Source of the DNA: Shinisaurus crocodilurus
Taxonomy: Eukaryota; Chordata; Lepidosauria; Squamata; Shinisauridae
NCBI GenBank assembly: GCA_021292165.1
Contig: CM037881.1
Coordinates: 4,154,001 to 4,218,000 of the forward strand
Reading direction: 5' to 3'
Length of the DNA stretch: 64,000 bases
This document shows positions 11,035 to 21,989 of this stretch, piece by piece. The position numbers and the translations under genes are program-made. Below the pieces are notes generated by a model. That model ran no database searches. It saw only the letters and a list, made by a program, of their open reading frames with translations, and was not told where the DNA came from. Numbering within the stretch: position 1 is the first letter of the stretch; every line of letters starts with the position of its first letter.

Positions 11035-11762
11035 AACTACAGGGATGTCATAGTTGTGTTGTGTCGTGTGGATTTTAGCAGGCATACCGGTGATATGTTA
11101 ATGGAATCACTACCCATTCTGATGTAATTTGTTGGGTTCCCTTCTATCCCTGCTCATGGTTTTATACTTGGCCATTTCGGGAGTGTCAAACGGTATTCTC
11201 TTGCATGAAGTTGAGTTCTTAGAGTATCAGCCTGTTTATAGAAACCTACAGTTTGTATGTAACCTGAGAATCTGTGAATAGGGCAACATCAGGAAAAATT
11301 TTCTGACTGTCAGAGCAATAAGACAATGGAACCAACGACCTAGGGAGGTGGTGGGCTCTCCCACTCTGGAGGCATTCAAGGTGCGGCTGGACGGCCATCT
11401 CTCAGGGATGCTTTGACCTGGATTCCTGCATTGAGCAGGGGGTTGGACTCGATGGCCTTGTAGGCCCTTCCAACTCTACTTTTCTATGATTCTATGATTC
11501 TATGTGCAGGGTGGTAACTATCATGTTTTTTTCATAAGTATTGGCATCAGTATTTATTCAATATACATCATCATTTAGGGGCCCATTCTTCACAATAGCA
11601 TCAGCCTTGATTTATTATAGTTGATTTCAAATTTGATAGTCTTATGTTTATTATTTATGTATGGAGGGTACTCATTGAGAATCTCCACAGTTCCCCTCCA
11701 TAACATAAAAATGTCATTAAGGTACAGCTTATCTATCTTCTTATACTGGGCCCATTTGCATG
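11035..11762 (-). mobile_element. Penelope-like element, RT fragment, inverted copy
   Basis: The minus strand reads YLNDIFMLWRGTVEIL, then NEYPPYINNKHKTIKFE, the same RT region and the same YLND defect as 5165-5650. The nucleotide sequence is the inverse of that arm over its whole length. A CR1 insertion (11285-11504) splits it. Confidence 0.78.
11285..11504 (+). mobile_element. CR1 LINE, short 3' end insertion
   Basis: From AACATCAGGAAAAATTTTC through [14 protein letters not shown] to the (ATTCTATG)n tail. It is present only in this arm of the inverted duplication, so it inserted afterwards. Confidence 0.92.
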
Positions 11763-11924
11763 TAATGGCGGCAAATTGTGGGTTAATTAACCCACGATTT
11801 GCCAGGTTGTGTGCCTGGCATGTGCTCCTCCTCCTTTGCATTATCAACGTCCAATCGGCCCGACTGGAGGTTGTTTCATGGCATGCAAACCCAGACTCTA
11901 TGAGTTAATGTGCAAACCCAGACC
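11763..11924. mobile_element. half of the AACCCACAATTTGCC foldback MITE
   Basis: Inverse of 4896-5058. Only one half of the hairpin is present; the copy stops near the hairpin centre and is joined to a half MITE. Confidence 0.75.
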
Positions 11925-11997
11925 AAGCATAGCTGGCTGGGGCATGCTGAGAGTTGTAGGCCAAATACATCTGGGGACCCAAGGTTGGAGAACACTG
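11925..11997. mobile_element. CAGTGTT MITE (hAT), half copy at breakpoint
   Basis: Starts at AGCATAGCTGGCTGGGG (the hairpin centre) and runs through one arm to AACACTG. It marks the far breakpoint of the inverted duplication. Confidence 0.85.
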
Positions 11998-12053
11998 TTC
12001 TATTGGGATTCCAGTCTCTTTTCTTCCTTTTTTTTTTTTTTTTGATAGCTCTG

Positions 12054-12938
12054 CTGTCACCTGCCAGGTTCCAAAATCCTGCCTTGCCTTTAAGGTACGC
12101 AAGTTCAAGTCTTGTAGATGGAAGAAGGGGGCTCTTCCTCCAGCTACCATTACTGAGCTGGACTTCCACTGCCTCTCTCTCTCTTACCTTTTCTGGTCAA
12201 TCTGCTGTTGCTTCTTGTAGGCAACAAAAGTCTTGCCTGGACACAGCAGTTCTTTTGAGGATGAGGATGTTGCAGCCAGAGGAACTCTTTCTTTCTTCTG
12301 CCCCAAGAGAGGGTTTTTCTCTTCCCTTCACCCCACCTAACCTGCCCATCGTTGGTCCATCATGTGAAAACAGCTTTGATCCATCCACGGCCCCCCTCTC
12401 TCCATGTTGCAATGCAGACCCAGTGGTCAGGATCTGCTCTGCCAGCGCAGCGCCACAGCTCCATCTAGTGGCTGCTGCCTGGACAGCAGCCCAGCCTCCT
12501 GCTGGCTTCGCAGGATCCTGCCCCAGGCCTCCAGCTGTCCCAGGTCTGCTAATGCAGCCCAGCTGGGAGCTGCTGGGAGCCCTATATAAAGACGGCCTCT
12601 GCACTGCAGTCTTTGCCACAGCAACATGGTTTTTTGTGCTAGCTGCAGCCTGTTCCTGATCTCCTGCCACATCCAGCCTTGCCTCGTGCTTGTCCCTGAC
12701 CAGTGCTTCTGCCTCTGCTCAGCCTGGTATGTCTTGGTTCCTGTTCCTGCCTCTTCCTGATCCCTGCTGGTCCCTGGGCCTGTAGCCTGGACTTGCCTTC
12801 TGCCTCTGGCCCTTGTCTGGACTCTGTTGCCCTGAACCCATGCAGAACCTTGGGCCTACTGTCTGTCTCTGCCTCCATCTTTCCTGGCCCTGGTATTCCA
12901 GGCCTGAACCCTTGCCACCCACAACCTGGACCCTGACA
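12054..12938 (+). mobile_element. possible solo LTR, uncertain
   Basis: A pyrimidine-rich segment carries a clear TATATAAA box at 12583-12590, about 40 bp before an ATG, and ends in CTGACA (12938). This is like an LTR (TATA, then a CCTG-rich downstream part, then CA). I could not find a convincing TG start with a matching target duplication. Long open frames on both strands here (for example 11910-12659 +) reflect GC-rich composition. It could also be a host promoter-like sequence. Confidence 0.3.
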
Positions 12939-13063
12939 CTAACTAGATGTGACATCAGCCACATGACTTGCCCTAGTGTACATGATCATAAAACATCAAC
13001 TGCAAGTTGGGGGACACACACCTGGATTGGGACTCTGGTGTGGGGGTTGGGGAGGGCTTAATC

Positions 13064-13198
13064 CAGTGTTTCTCAACCTTGGGTCCCCAGATGTTTTTGG
13101 CCTACAACTCCCAGCATGCCCCAGCCAGCATAGCTGGCTGGGGCATGCTGGGAGTTGTCGGCCAAAAACATCTGGGGACCCAAGGTTGAGAAACACTG
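13064..13198. mobile_element. CAGTGTT MITE (hAT), complete, TTTCTC subfamily
   Basis: 135-bp palindrome. Flanks GCTTAATC and GATTAATC match at 7 of 8 positions. Confidence 0.94.
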
Positions 13199-13764
13199 GA
13201 TTAATCCTTTGTCCTCTGGTGCAGTACCAATCTGGATTGTGGGGCCCAGCATGCCTGCAATTTATTTATTTTTTAAACCCTGCAGTGCATGTCACATCTA
13301 GTTGGGCCCTCAGCCGACACACCTTCCAGGGCCTCTCCTTTCATTCAAAGGTAGTGATCACTTTCCCTGTCTTCTGTTCTCTAGCACTCCATCCCTGCCC
13401 CTCCCAGGGTCCTTAGAAATGGAGGTGGGGAAAGGAAGAGTTCCTCAGTACCATCCTAAAGTGATAGTTCTTTCCCCCACTGTAACTATTAACTGGATAA
13501 AAGTTGGCAACACACTGAATTGTGAAATTTAGGAGAAATCTCCCTTGCATAGAATAACCGGCCCAGAACTATGTTCTTCCCAAAGACTACCACCCAATAA
13601 ATCAGGAGTGGGGAACCTTTTTCAGTCCAAGGGCTAAATTCCAATCTGGGAAAGGTCCCTGAGACCATTCCATCTGTGGGTGGTGCCAAAGGCAAAGTGG
13701 GTATAGCCAAAATATGAATCTTACCTGTTTTAAGCCTACTCAGAAGTTAGCAAAACAAACCTTT
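13199..13764. other. intergenic sequence, no gene supported
   Basis: Nothing recognised. Confidence 0.4.
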
Positions 13765-13925
13765 GCATGTCTACTCAGAAGTAAGCAGGACTGATAATAT
13801 CCCAGATATCAACCCTCTGCATGTCTCCTCAGAAATAAGCAGGAAAGAATCACTCAGTAGACTTCCAAACAGCTTCCCAAACATGAGGAATACTCTGCAT
13901 GTCTACTCAGCAGCAAGCAGGACAA
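13765..13925 (+). repeat. three diverged tandem units
   Basis: The phrase TGCATGTCTACTCAGAAGTA with AAGCAGGA recurs near 13765, 13818 and 13896 with substitutions. Confidence 0.6.
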
Positions 13926-13987
13926 GCCTCAGAACAGGGCTGAATCACTCAGCAGCTTCCTCCACAGACTCCACCCCCTCTCCATAC

Positions 13988-14963
13988 CAGGGATGGGGAC
14001 TCGGACTCGACTCGTGAGTCGGACTGAGTGCCCCCTCTGACTCGACTCGGACTCGAGTCCCAATATTTTTAATGGGACTCGAGGCTCGACTCGGGACTCG
14101 AGACCAAGGACTCTTCAACATCCCTGGGCTGTGCCAGAAGGAGTGGAGAGGAGCGCGATCACCGGTGAAGAGCGCATGGAAGCGAGGTGTGCCGCTGCTC
14201 GGCCACTATGGACGGCTACCAGGAGTGCAGCCCCAACAGTGTGTCAAGATTTCTTTTGATTGATGTGTTGCGTACTTGGGAGAGGCAGAAGAAGGACCTG
14301 AGATTACTCTGTGTGGCTGCTCTGAGTGTGTTTCTGGTTCCAGCAAGTTCATCACCAGTGGAGCGGGTGTTCAGTGAGGGTGGAATTGTGATGAGATCTC
14401 ACTGTTCCAGAATGGGGGCCAAACATTTAGAAAAAATCATGTTCCTCAAATGCAACATGGATAAGTTTTAGGAAGTACAGCAAGTTTATTTTTTAAAATC
14501 ATTTTTCTAAAATGCAACCTTTCAGACATTTTGGGTTTGGCTGCCTCTGCCTGCCTGTCTGGGGTTCCCTGCCTCCTCTGCCTGCCTGGTCTCTTCTTAA
14601 CCAGTTCCCAGTTTGAATTGTCCAAGACAAAGGCCTCTGCCTGCCTGCTTTGGGGTTTCCTGCCTCTTCTGCCTGCCTGGTTATTTTGGGTTTTTCTGCC
14701 TGGTCTGTTCTTGCCAAAATCAGTTGCAGAGTTTTGAAATAAAAAGGTACACTTGTGCCTAGAATTTATTTAAACCACACATCTGAAGTAGCCTTATTTT
14801 GTTGTGGAAAAAACCCCATTGATTTTAATAGGGACTCGTGGAGTCAGCTTTGGGAGTGACTCGTGACTCGTGAGTCACCATTTTGGACCAAGGACTCGGA
14901 CTCGGGTCCAAAGACTCGTGACTCGACTCGTGACTCGAGACCAAGGACTCTTCAACATCCCTG
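13988..14963 (+). mobile_element. GACTCG-rich hAT element with transposase remnant
   Basis: Starts CAGGGATGGGGACTCGG and ends CTTCAACATCCCTG. It is flanked by perfect 8-bp duplications CTCCATAC (13980-13987 and 14964-14971). Both ends are dense in GACTCG/CGAGTC hexamers that pair within and between ends. The first ~140 bp (to ACATCCCTG near 14127) form a complete palindrome by themselves. The middle holds the hAT dimerisation-domain remnant and a CTGCCTGCCTG-rich stretch. Related copies are at 51711 and 63433. Confidence 0.9.
14272..14471 (+). pseudogene. hAT transposase C-terminal dimerisation domain remnant
   Basis: Reads LLCVAALSVFLVPASSSPVE, then RVFSEGGIVMRSHCSRMG, then LEKIMFLKCNMDKF and a stop. 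This is the conserved hATC motif (PASSxPxERxFS, then N/RxRLxxxxxExLxFLxxN). The DNA-binding and catalytic parts are absent from the element, so it cannot encode an active transposase. Confidence 0.88.
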
Positions 14964-14971
14964 CTCCATAC

Positions 14972-16718
14972 CAGGGGAAAGCTCTTATCTCCAATCAGCA
15001 GGTAATAAGATAAGAGGAGGTTCCCCACTGAGCACTGAAAAAAGGAGCCTTTTTCAGTGACTAGTAGGAAAAGCATTCTGGCACAGTGCAAACACTGGGG
15101 AAAGTGGGGGGGGGGGAAGAAAGGACAAATCGAAGGTTTAAAAAAAGTGTTTTAGAAGGAGGCATGTCCACCAGGAAAGGCTTCCTGGGTTGGATACGAG
15201 AGCCTCTTGGGGCAGATCAGGCCTTTGTTCATGCTGTTTACCTCTATTCACTATCCATTTGTGACTGTGTGCAACCTTTTCATTTACGGTGGCTGTGTCC
15301 ATGGAAATCTGCCATGTCTGAATGGCCTTGCTAACCAGGACCCCAAAATGGCTGAGCAAGATTGTGCAAAGTGGCTTCCTTATAAGCTAAGTGGTTTGAA
15401 GAAGCGGCGGCGGCGGCAGCACAGCGCTACAGTCCAGTGTCCCCGAAGGACCAGGCAGGCTATGAATTGGGCTCAGCTGGTAATCAGGAGGCAGGCGCGT
15501 CAAGATGAAATGGTGCCTCAGCGAAGACAGAAGCCCCCGGTTGGAGTCCGGGGCAAAGAGATTCTGCTGCGGTCAGTCTGCATGTCAAGGCCAGGGTAGA
15601 TGTGTGACCCCGTGACCTGTAATTGGATCACCCAATACTACATTCTTTCGTCAAAAGCAGCCGAGTCTCCCCCTGATTTGGAACAGGCTGTGGGTGAGAT
15701 TTTTTATTTTATTTTATTTTTTTAAACCCATTCCCTCTCTGGTTCCTTAACTTAAATCAGGAACAATGAGTACCTGCATTTTTTTCCCCCTCCTGTGGCT
15801 TATCAGCAACCACAGGCCAGGTGAATGGCTTCGAAAGGGTTGGTCCCCTTCCTTTCCCTGCCTTGCCGCAGCCCCAATCCAAATCTCGCACCACCTGCTT
15901 TTAATAAAAGAAAATGATGTTGGGGAGACCGAGACCCTATAACAGATCTTCCGCATCGCAGACATTAGCTCTTGGTGACGATAGGAATTTTCCATTGCAG
16001 TTCGATACCTCTACTGACACGGTCACATCCCCTACCAATACCGGAAAAAAGATAGCTGGGGAGGCGGGAGGAGTTAGAGATGTGAAGGCCCAGGAAAAAA
16101 ACTGGAAAAAATTCAGGGGGTGGGTGGGTAACTAATGGGTTTTTTCCATTCCTCCCCCCGGACTGTTTTTGTTTTTTTCCTAAAAACTGAAGCGCTTTGG
16201 ATTATGAAATGTTTTCTTTTAGAATGATAAATAAAATATTCAAGACAAGGTGCTTGTGTATTGTTAGGCAGCCTTTACTCCCCTCAAATGATTTCAAAAA
16301 ACTATGTAATAAAAAGACTTTTATAGAAAGACTAGAGGTGTAAAATTTCTGGAAATCACACAGCCATGGGGGGACATGTTTTTTTTAATCCTCTCAAGAT
16401 TCACAGCATAGTTTTTTTCTTCCGTTCCTTATTTAAACTATTGATCTACGGAGCGGTCCTATGCCCCCTGGGCAGCATGTAGGGGGCCACAGGCAGAAAG
16501 AACTGCGCCGGCTACTTCCCCGAGGTTGTAAGGGCAACCTTGGAGAAGGGTAAAGGGGAGTTCTGGGGAGCGGGGAAGGGAGGAGACCGGGCCCACCAGG
16601 ATGCAACCGTATTCTGACAGTGCTCCGTCCAGCCTCCTTCCCTCCCCGTCCAAACTAAGCATAAAGACTGATCTCTTCTGGCAGGCCTATCCGGCGGAAT
16701 TTTAAGATGCTTTTAAGA
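14972..16718. other. intergenic sequence, no gene supported
   Basis: A 130-codon open frame (15207-15599, +) contains a CGG-triplet run giving KKRRRRQ and a basic C-terminal half. It has no recognised domain, no intron signals that I trust, and no neighbours. Polypurine, T-rich and G-run tracts occur (15106-15116, 15700-15725). Confidence 0.35.
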
Positions 16719-17124
16719 CAGGGGTCTTCAAACTAAGGCCCGCGGGCCACATCCGGCCCGCCTTGCCTTTTTATCCGGCCCGCCGGCCGATTGGCAGAAG
16801 CAGACTTTTTTTTAACTCTTTCGCTTCAAGCGCTGATTCTTTTAATTCTTTTCCATAATATGGAAGAATTAGTGGTGGTGTTTTACCTCTTATGTATGAG
16901 CTGATGTAGCTAAGTCAGATTTCTAATGTTTCAAAAATGCTACTTTGGATTGAAGCAGAGTATGCTCATTTGTGTGATGGCAAAAACAAAAGTATATTTG
17001 TGTTAGGCATGAAACAATTGTGCAACTATATATGTAAATACCAACAGCCCTGCCAGGAGTATTCATTAATATTCCCTCTTCTTCTCTCCCCATTCCTTTT
17101 TCCTTGTGTGTTGTGTCTTTTTAG

Positions 17125-17236
17125 ATTGTAAGCCTGCGGGCAGGGACTGTCTTGTTAATTGCTGTAAACCGCCCAGAGAGCTTCGGCTATTGGGCGGTAT
17201 AAAAATGAAATTAATTAATTAATTAATTAATTAAAT
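17125..17236 (+). mobile_element. L2-like 3' tail nested in the hAT element
   Basis: TTGTAAGCCTGCGGGCAGGG, then TGTAAACCGCCCAGAGAGC, then GGGCGGTATAAAAATG and an (AATT)n tail. Confidence 0.78.
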
Positions 17237-17270
17237 AACTTTCCATTTAAGGGGGAAAAAACTCACCCCT

Positions 17271-17317
17271 ATCAAGTAAAAAAAAAAGGACCCGGGTCCT
17301 TTTTTTTTTTACTTGAT
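17271..17317. repeat. 47-bp palindrome centred on CCCGGG
   Basis: ATCAAGT, A10, GGACCC then GGGTCC, T11, ACTTGAT. The only imperfection is one extra T. Confidence 0.92.
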
Positions 17318-17419
17318 CCATTCGTTCATATTTTTTTCAAACTATAGTCCGGCCCCCCAGCAGACTGAGGGACAATGAACTGGCCCCCTGTTTAAAAAGT
17401 TTGAGGACCCCTGTTTTAA

Positions 17420-17940
17420 GATGATCTTAAGATGCTTTTAAGATGCTTTATAATGTTTTAAAGTAGTTGCTTGCCGAGCTGAATTCAAGGTGTTGGCCTT
17501 GACCTTTAAAACCCTACATGGCTCCGGTCCAGTCTATCTCAAGGAGCGTCTCCAGCAACACCAAGTGGGCCGCTCAACAAGATCTGCCACAGACGGCCTT
17601 CTCCTTGTCCCTTCAGCCAGAGCAGCTAGACTGGTCGGGACGAGGAAGAGGGCCTTCTCTGTGGCAGCCCCCGTACTGTGGAACTCTCTCCCAAGTGACC
17701 TCCGCCATGCCCCCTCTCTGCTGAGCTTCCGCCGCTCATTAAAAACTTGGTTATTCAGGCGGGAATATGGGGTGGGCTAAGATTTTAAAATTTTATACTG
17801 TTTTAATGTATTTTTTAATGGAGAAAAATGTTTTAATGTATTTTGTTCTGTTTTATTTTCTGTACATCGCTCAGGGTGGCCGGGTTTGCCGGCCAGATGG
17901 GCGATAGATAAATGCAAATAATAAATAAATAAATAAATAA
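17420..17940 (+). mobile_element. L2-like LINE, 3' end
   Basis: Reads FKTLHGSGPVYLKERL, then GTRKRAFSVAAPVLWNSLPS, then SFRRSLKTWLFRREYG and a stop. It is followed by a 3' region ending GATGGGCGATAGATAAATG and (AAATA)n. The C-terminal RT-protein segment is intact over about 96 codons. A close copy is at 50845-51230. Confidence 0.85.
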
Positions 17941-18035
17941 ATGAAGATGTTTTAATAGTACGTGTTGTGTTTTTGATTAGTTTATGTATTTTATATTTTT
18001 GTTGTTCCCCACCTCGATCTAGACAGAGGCGGGTA

Positions 18036-18038
18036 AGA

Positions 18039-18111
<73 letters not shown>

Positions 18112-18112
18112 G
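18036..18112. repeat. palindromic (AAT)n/(ATT)n microsatellite
   Basis: An AAT run switches at its midpoint to an ATT run, so the whole tract is self-complementary. Confidence 0.95.
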
Positions 18113-18373
18113 TATTATGCACCACAGCTAGATGGCTGAAACTGGCTCTCTTGCATCATGCATTTTACCCAGTCTTCATTGCTGGCAGCCCTAGTGACCT
18201 AGCTAGAAGAACATTGTGAGAAGGAGCAGGGCGGCAGAAACTGCCTCCCCCGCCCTGCGTAAGGTGCCAGTAGTCCTGTGAGTTCAGAGGCTTGCGCCGG
18301 GCATCCTGATTGGGTTGCACCTCTAATGTATCTTTTACTGATAGACATTTAGGGATGCCTCAAGTCATGCTTA

Positions 18374-18554
18374 GACTGGGACTCGGGAGATCCGGGTTCT
18401 AGTCCCTGCTCAGCCATGAAACTCACTGGGTGACTTTGGGCCAGTCACTGACTCTCAGCCTAACCTACTTCACAGGGTTGTTGTGAGGATAAAATGGAGA
18501 GGAGGAGGAGGATTATGTAAGCTGCCTTGGGTTCCTTGCAGGGTATAAAATAAA

Positions 18555-18614
<60 letters not shown>
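18374..18614 (+). mobile_element. tRNA-derived SINE (Sauria-like)
   Basis: Contains the B-box region GGGTTCTAGTCCC, then CTCACTGGGTGACTTTGGGC, then CACAGGGTTGTTGTGAGGAT, ending GGGTATAAAATAAATAAATA plus (AAT)n. The tRNA-like head is truncated on the left. Confidence 0.85.
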
Positions 18615-20184
18615 TATAAAATGGAAGAAAATGTGCATTCCTGACAGTTTGGGTTTTGTTTTATAGAATCCTGTGTTTCTGGGCGTGTCCTGGTTAGATA
18701 ATGTAGCAGTCAATGCAGTTCTAATCTAAAACCCGCATGTGAAAGAAACACTGTAGGTTATCCCGTCACAAAAGAATGCCATGTGGGTTATCTCACCTAT
18801 GTTTCTATAAAACCTTTTAACTGCTACCACTAGAATAAACCCTCTACACCTAAAATAAACTCAGTTACCTTGTTCCTATGGTGTAGGCATGGGATTGACA
18901 CCAACACTGGAGACAACCTTTCAAAATGAACAAAAAATATGTTTGTTAATGGAAATTATTTACAAAAGTGAATAAAATGTCACTCTTCAAATAATAGGTT
19001 GGGATTGCTTAAACATTCTTAAATTAAATATGGTTGCTTACCATTCCTAATAAGTGAGTCTTTCCCAGCTAAATAAAAGTTCAATAGTTTTGCCTCCAGA
19101 CCAGATTTCCCTAAATTCTACCCCATAAACAGGAACAGACGTAGGAATTTCCGTAAACTTCTTTACAAACAGGAACAGATGCTGCTGTACACCAGTCTTC
19201 CTCTGCCTCCAGTTCTTCCTGCTTCTTCAGGCTTCTAGGATGATTCAGATGCCTCAGGGACTACTTGCTGAAGTTCCCTCTGGTCAGATATAAAATAGGA
19301 ACCTAAAATGTATTATGTATAACTTGGCTTGCTGATGAAATTATCATGTTTTGTATATATTAAATGCAAAAGTATAGTTTATTCAGACAGCACTTACACA
19401 TTTACTGAGTTTACTTTTAAAAGTTTTTAATTGTTATGATGATTTTATCAGCAAATCAACATGTTATATATCAGTTTCTAAAGCAGCCTTCCCGTTGTAA
19501 ATCCATCCAGTTCAAAGATAAGCCCTGGTCGTTATCACAGTCCAAGGGTCGAAGCCAAAAAATATATATATCTGAAAATCAGCAAACAGAGAAACCAGTT
19601 CAGGAGCAGGCGAAAGCATCGTCAAGGTTGTTCCGAGGTTCAAAGGCGCAAGTCTGAGTTCGGGGGTGTCAGGAGCGTCCGGCTGAAGCTGTATCAGCAA
19701 ACCATTGCTCCCCGCGTCTGATGTGCATTTGGGACCTGCCTTTTGAGCAGGCGCTGACTGCGTAAGGCGGCCCAGCCGGGTCAGGCTGCATGTAGCCCGG
19801 CCCCACCACAGACACACTCGGGCACGGCCGGTCTCTCTCTGTCTGACCTCTGTCACGGAGGCACAACACTTCCCCAATCTGGTACCACCCAACTACAATA
19901 CCCAGCATTCCTGACCACTGGCCTGCTGCTGCCTGGGGCTGAAGTCCAAAACATCTGGAGGGCACCAGGCTGGGGAAGCCCAAGCTGTCCTAAAGCAACA
20001 AACAGCGCAATCCAATGTGGCTGCCCTGTCACCCTCCGAACTCTGGCCATTCTGTGGTGGGCGGGAGGAGCACAGAGGCAAAGGTTGCCGCCACAGTGCC
20101 GCCTATTGGGACATGGAACAAAACAACAGCTGTGGCACAAATGTTTTCATTTGGAAAGGTACAGGATGGCTAGAATAACAATCT
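18615..20184. other. intergenic sequence, no gene supported
   Basis: Mostly unassigned. About 19888-19980 (CAACTACAATACCCAGC, then CCAAAACATCTGGAGGGC) resembles an old fragment of a hAT MITE of the ACTACAACTCCCA type. Confidence 0.4.
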
Positions 20185-20740
20185 TGTTGTGTCTGACACT
20201 ACTATTCTATTCTCATGGGAAAAGTAGGTGGGAAAGAAATATGAGCTGATCACATGGTTTGTACTTTCTGATGACGTAGTATGATTGTTAGGTTTCATTT
20301 CCTGTAACTTTGCAATAGAGAGAAGGATTGCTTTCTGTGTGCATCTTCTTGTCTCTAATGCTCTGACTTATTGCAAACATGTAATGAAGTGTGCTAGACT
20401 GGACTGGCTATGCACTGGCTATGCATTATAATCTGCAATATAGACTGTAACTTAGGAGATTGTATTTACTCTGATATAGAATAAACAGGTAGTAAAAACC
20501 CTGTGGTGGATTCTATTGGAGTCATTCCTAATTACAGTGGAGCTGACAGGACGAACAGCAGAGAGCAAGTTGGCTGTAATCCGAGACGCTTGGAAATGCT
20601 GCGTGGAGGAGGGAAAGCTGAATCTCTGTGTGAACTACATGAAAAGCTATATCTTCCATCTCACGCTCTGCTGTATCCACGTAGGCAGACGGGCCTACAG
20701 GGTGGATTATAAGCCATCAGGGCTGGAGCAATTTTAGCCC
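20185..20740 (+). mobile_element. LTR-like element plus leader fragment
   Basis: Starts TGTTGTGTCTGAC, has AATAAAC near its 3' part (GAATAAACAGGTAGTAAAAAC) and a TGG (20517) where a primer-binding site would begin. The following ~200 bp resemble the sequence after 37620. Similarity to 37241-37770 over the whole length suggests two diverged copies of one LTR retroelement. No gag, pol or env is present. Confidence 0.45.
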
Positions 20741-21264
20741 TTTCACCGCCACCCTGCAAAAGACTCCAACAGCTAATTTCGGCCATCTCAGTCTTTTGCC
20801 CCGGAGTGCCAGGGGGAGAGGGGGAGGCACCGCCAGGATGCTACCTATGCTGGCTCTCGAGCCTGACTTCCCCTCCCCCCAGAACACCCCCAGAACTTCG
20901 GCTCCGGGCTCCGTCTTCCTCCCTCGGAGCCAAAGCCAGAGTGGTTCTCCCTGTGCCGCCTGCGAGGGCAGAAGGAGTGGGCGCCAAAGCCAGGCTCCCG
21001 GCTCTGACCTCCTCGGGGCGCATTTCTGAGGTCAGAGCTGGGACTCCAACTTCTCCTATGGCCGTCTAGACTCTGTGTAGCAGCCTAGGATTGTGTGCCC
21101 AAAAGTGACTTTAGATTGATCACGGGCGCTAAACTACGGTAATAAGTATTGCATATTTTCCATTTTTCTCAAAATTTTCATTTTCTGTCCTGAAAACTAC
21201 ATGGAAAAAACTGTATTTTTTTTTTCCCATTTCTTCAAAATTTCCAGAAATGTCACATCTCTAC
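20741..21264. other. intergenic, GC-rich then AT-rich, no gene supported
   Basis: GC-rich 20796-21069 has overlapping open frames on both strands. I see no domain. Confidence 0.35.
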
Positions 21265-21705
21265 AAAGGTTTATAAAATTGTGTATGGAGTAAGTGAAAG
21301 CGAATAGAGAGACTTTTTCTACCTCTCATAAAACTGGAACCCGGGGTCCTCCAATTCGATTTATTGGTAGTAGGTTCTGGAAAAAAGAAAGCGGCTCATT
21401 GTATAACACATAATTGACTTACAGGATGCACTGCAATGAGATGGAGTGACCTGACGTCCACACGCTTTAGGAGGCAATTGGACAATGAATGGAACACAGG
21501 TCTATCAAAGGCCATTACCTTCATGTTCTCAGGCAATATGCCACTGAATCCCAGTAGATGGGGAACAGCCGCACAGGATGACGATGGCCTTCACTGTGAG
21601 CTCCCTGGAGGCATCTGGCTGACTACTGGGTGAAACAGGGCGCTGGACTACATTGGCCTTTGGTCTGAGCCAGCAAGGTGGCTCTGACGTTCTTCACCCC
21701 TTGTA
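21265..21705 (+). repeat. degenerate dispersed repeat, unclassified
   Basis: The order (AAATTGTGTATGGAGTAAGT, then GGAGGCAATTGGACAATG, then GGCGCTGGACTACATTGGCC, ending TCTGACGTTCTT) looks like a reptilian interspersed repeat tail. Family not assigned. Confidence 0.4.
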
Positions 21706-21989
21706 CGTCATCTCCTCCTGCTAGTTCTACGCCCAACTATTCCACATGAAACTGAACAGCAATGTCCTTTTAGTTTTCTCAGATGATCCATCTCATATGC
21801 GCCATTGATTATGATGTGTTGAGGGTTCAACTGTAGAATTGGCAGTCGCTCATGAAACTGTTCTCAAGTAGTTGTTCTTGTTCTTAGTAGAGGGGCCCAA
21901 CATGATTCTCGTCTTTTCCTCAGTATCATCCTTATCGAATCCTATAGTGTGGCTGACTACATGTAAGCATCCTTATCGAATCCTATAGC

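Larger units (their letters stand above)
16719..17413. mobile_element. hAT element, CAGGGGTCTTCAAACT type
   Basis: Inverted termini CAGGGGTCTTCAAACTAAGG and AAAGTTTGAGGACCCCTG, with perfect 8-bp duplications TTTTAAGA (16711-16718 and 17414-17421). Adjacent CCGCGGGCC/GGCCCGCC sequence is typical of non-autonomous hAT elements of this type. No transposase domain is seen. An L2-like tail and a 47-bp palindrome lie inside. Confidence 0.9.

Noticed and set aside
11910..12670. 249- and 157-codon open frames on opposite strands
   Set aside because: They overlap each other in GC-rich, CTG-rich DNA, have no domain, and the + frame starts inside a half MITE. Composition explains them better than coding.
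13988..14963. CRISPR-like array from GACTCG repeats
   Set aside because: The hexamers are irregular and overlapping, without unique spacers, and lie in the ends of a hAT transposon in a vertebrate genome.
15207..15599. 130-codon frame with KKRRRRQ
   Set aside because: No recognisable family and no neighbouring exon or promoter. A short CGG run accounts for the arginines. Kept only as an unassigned stretch.
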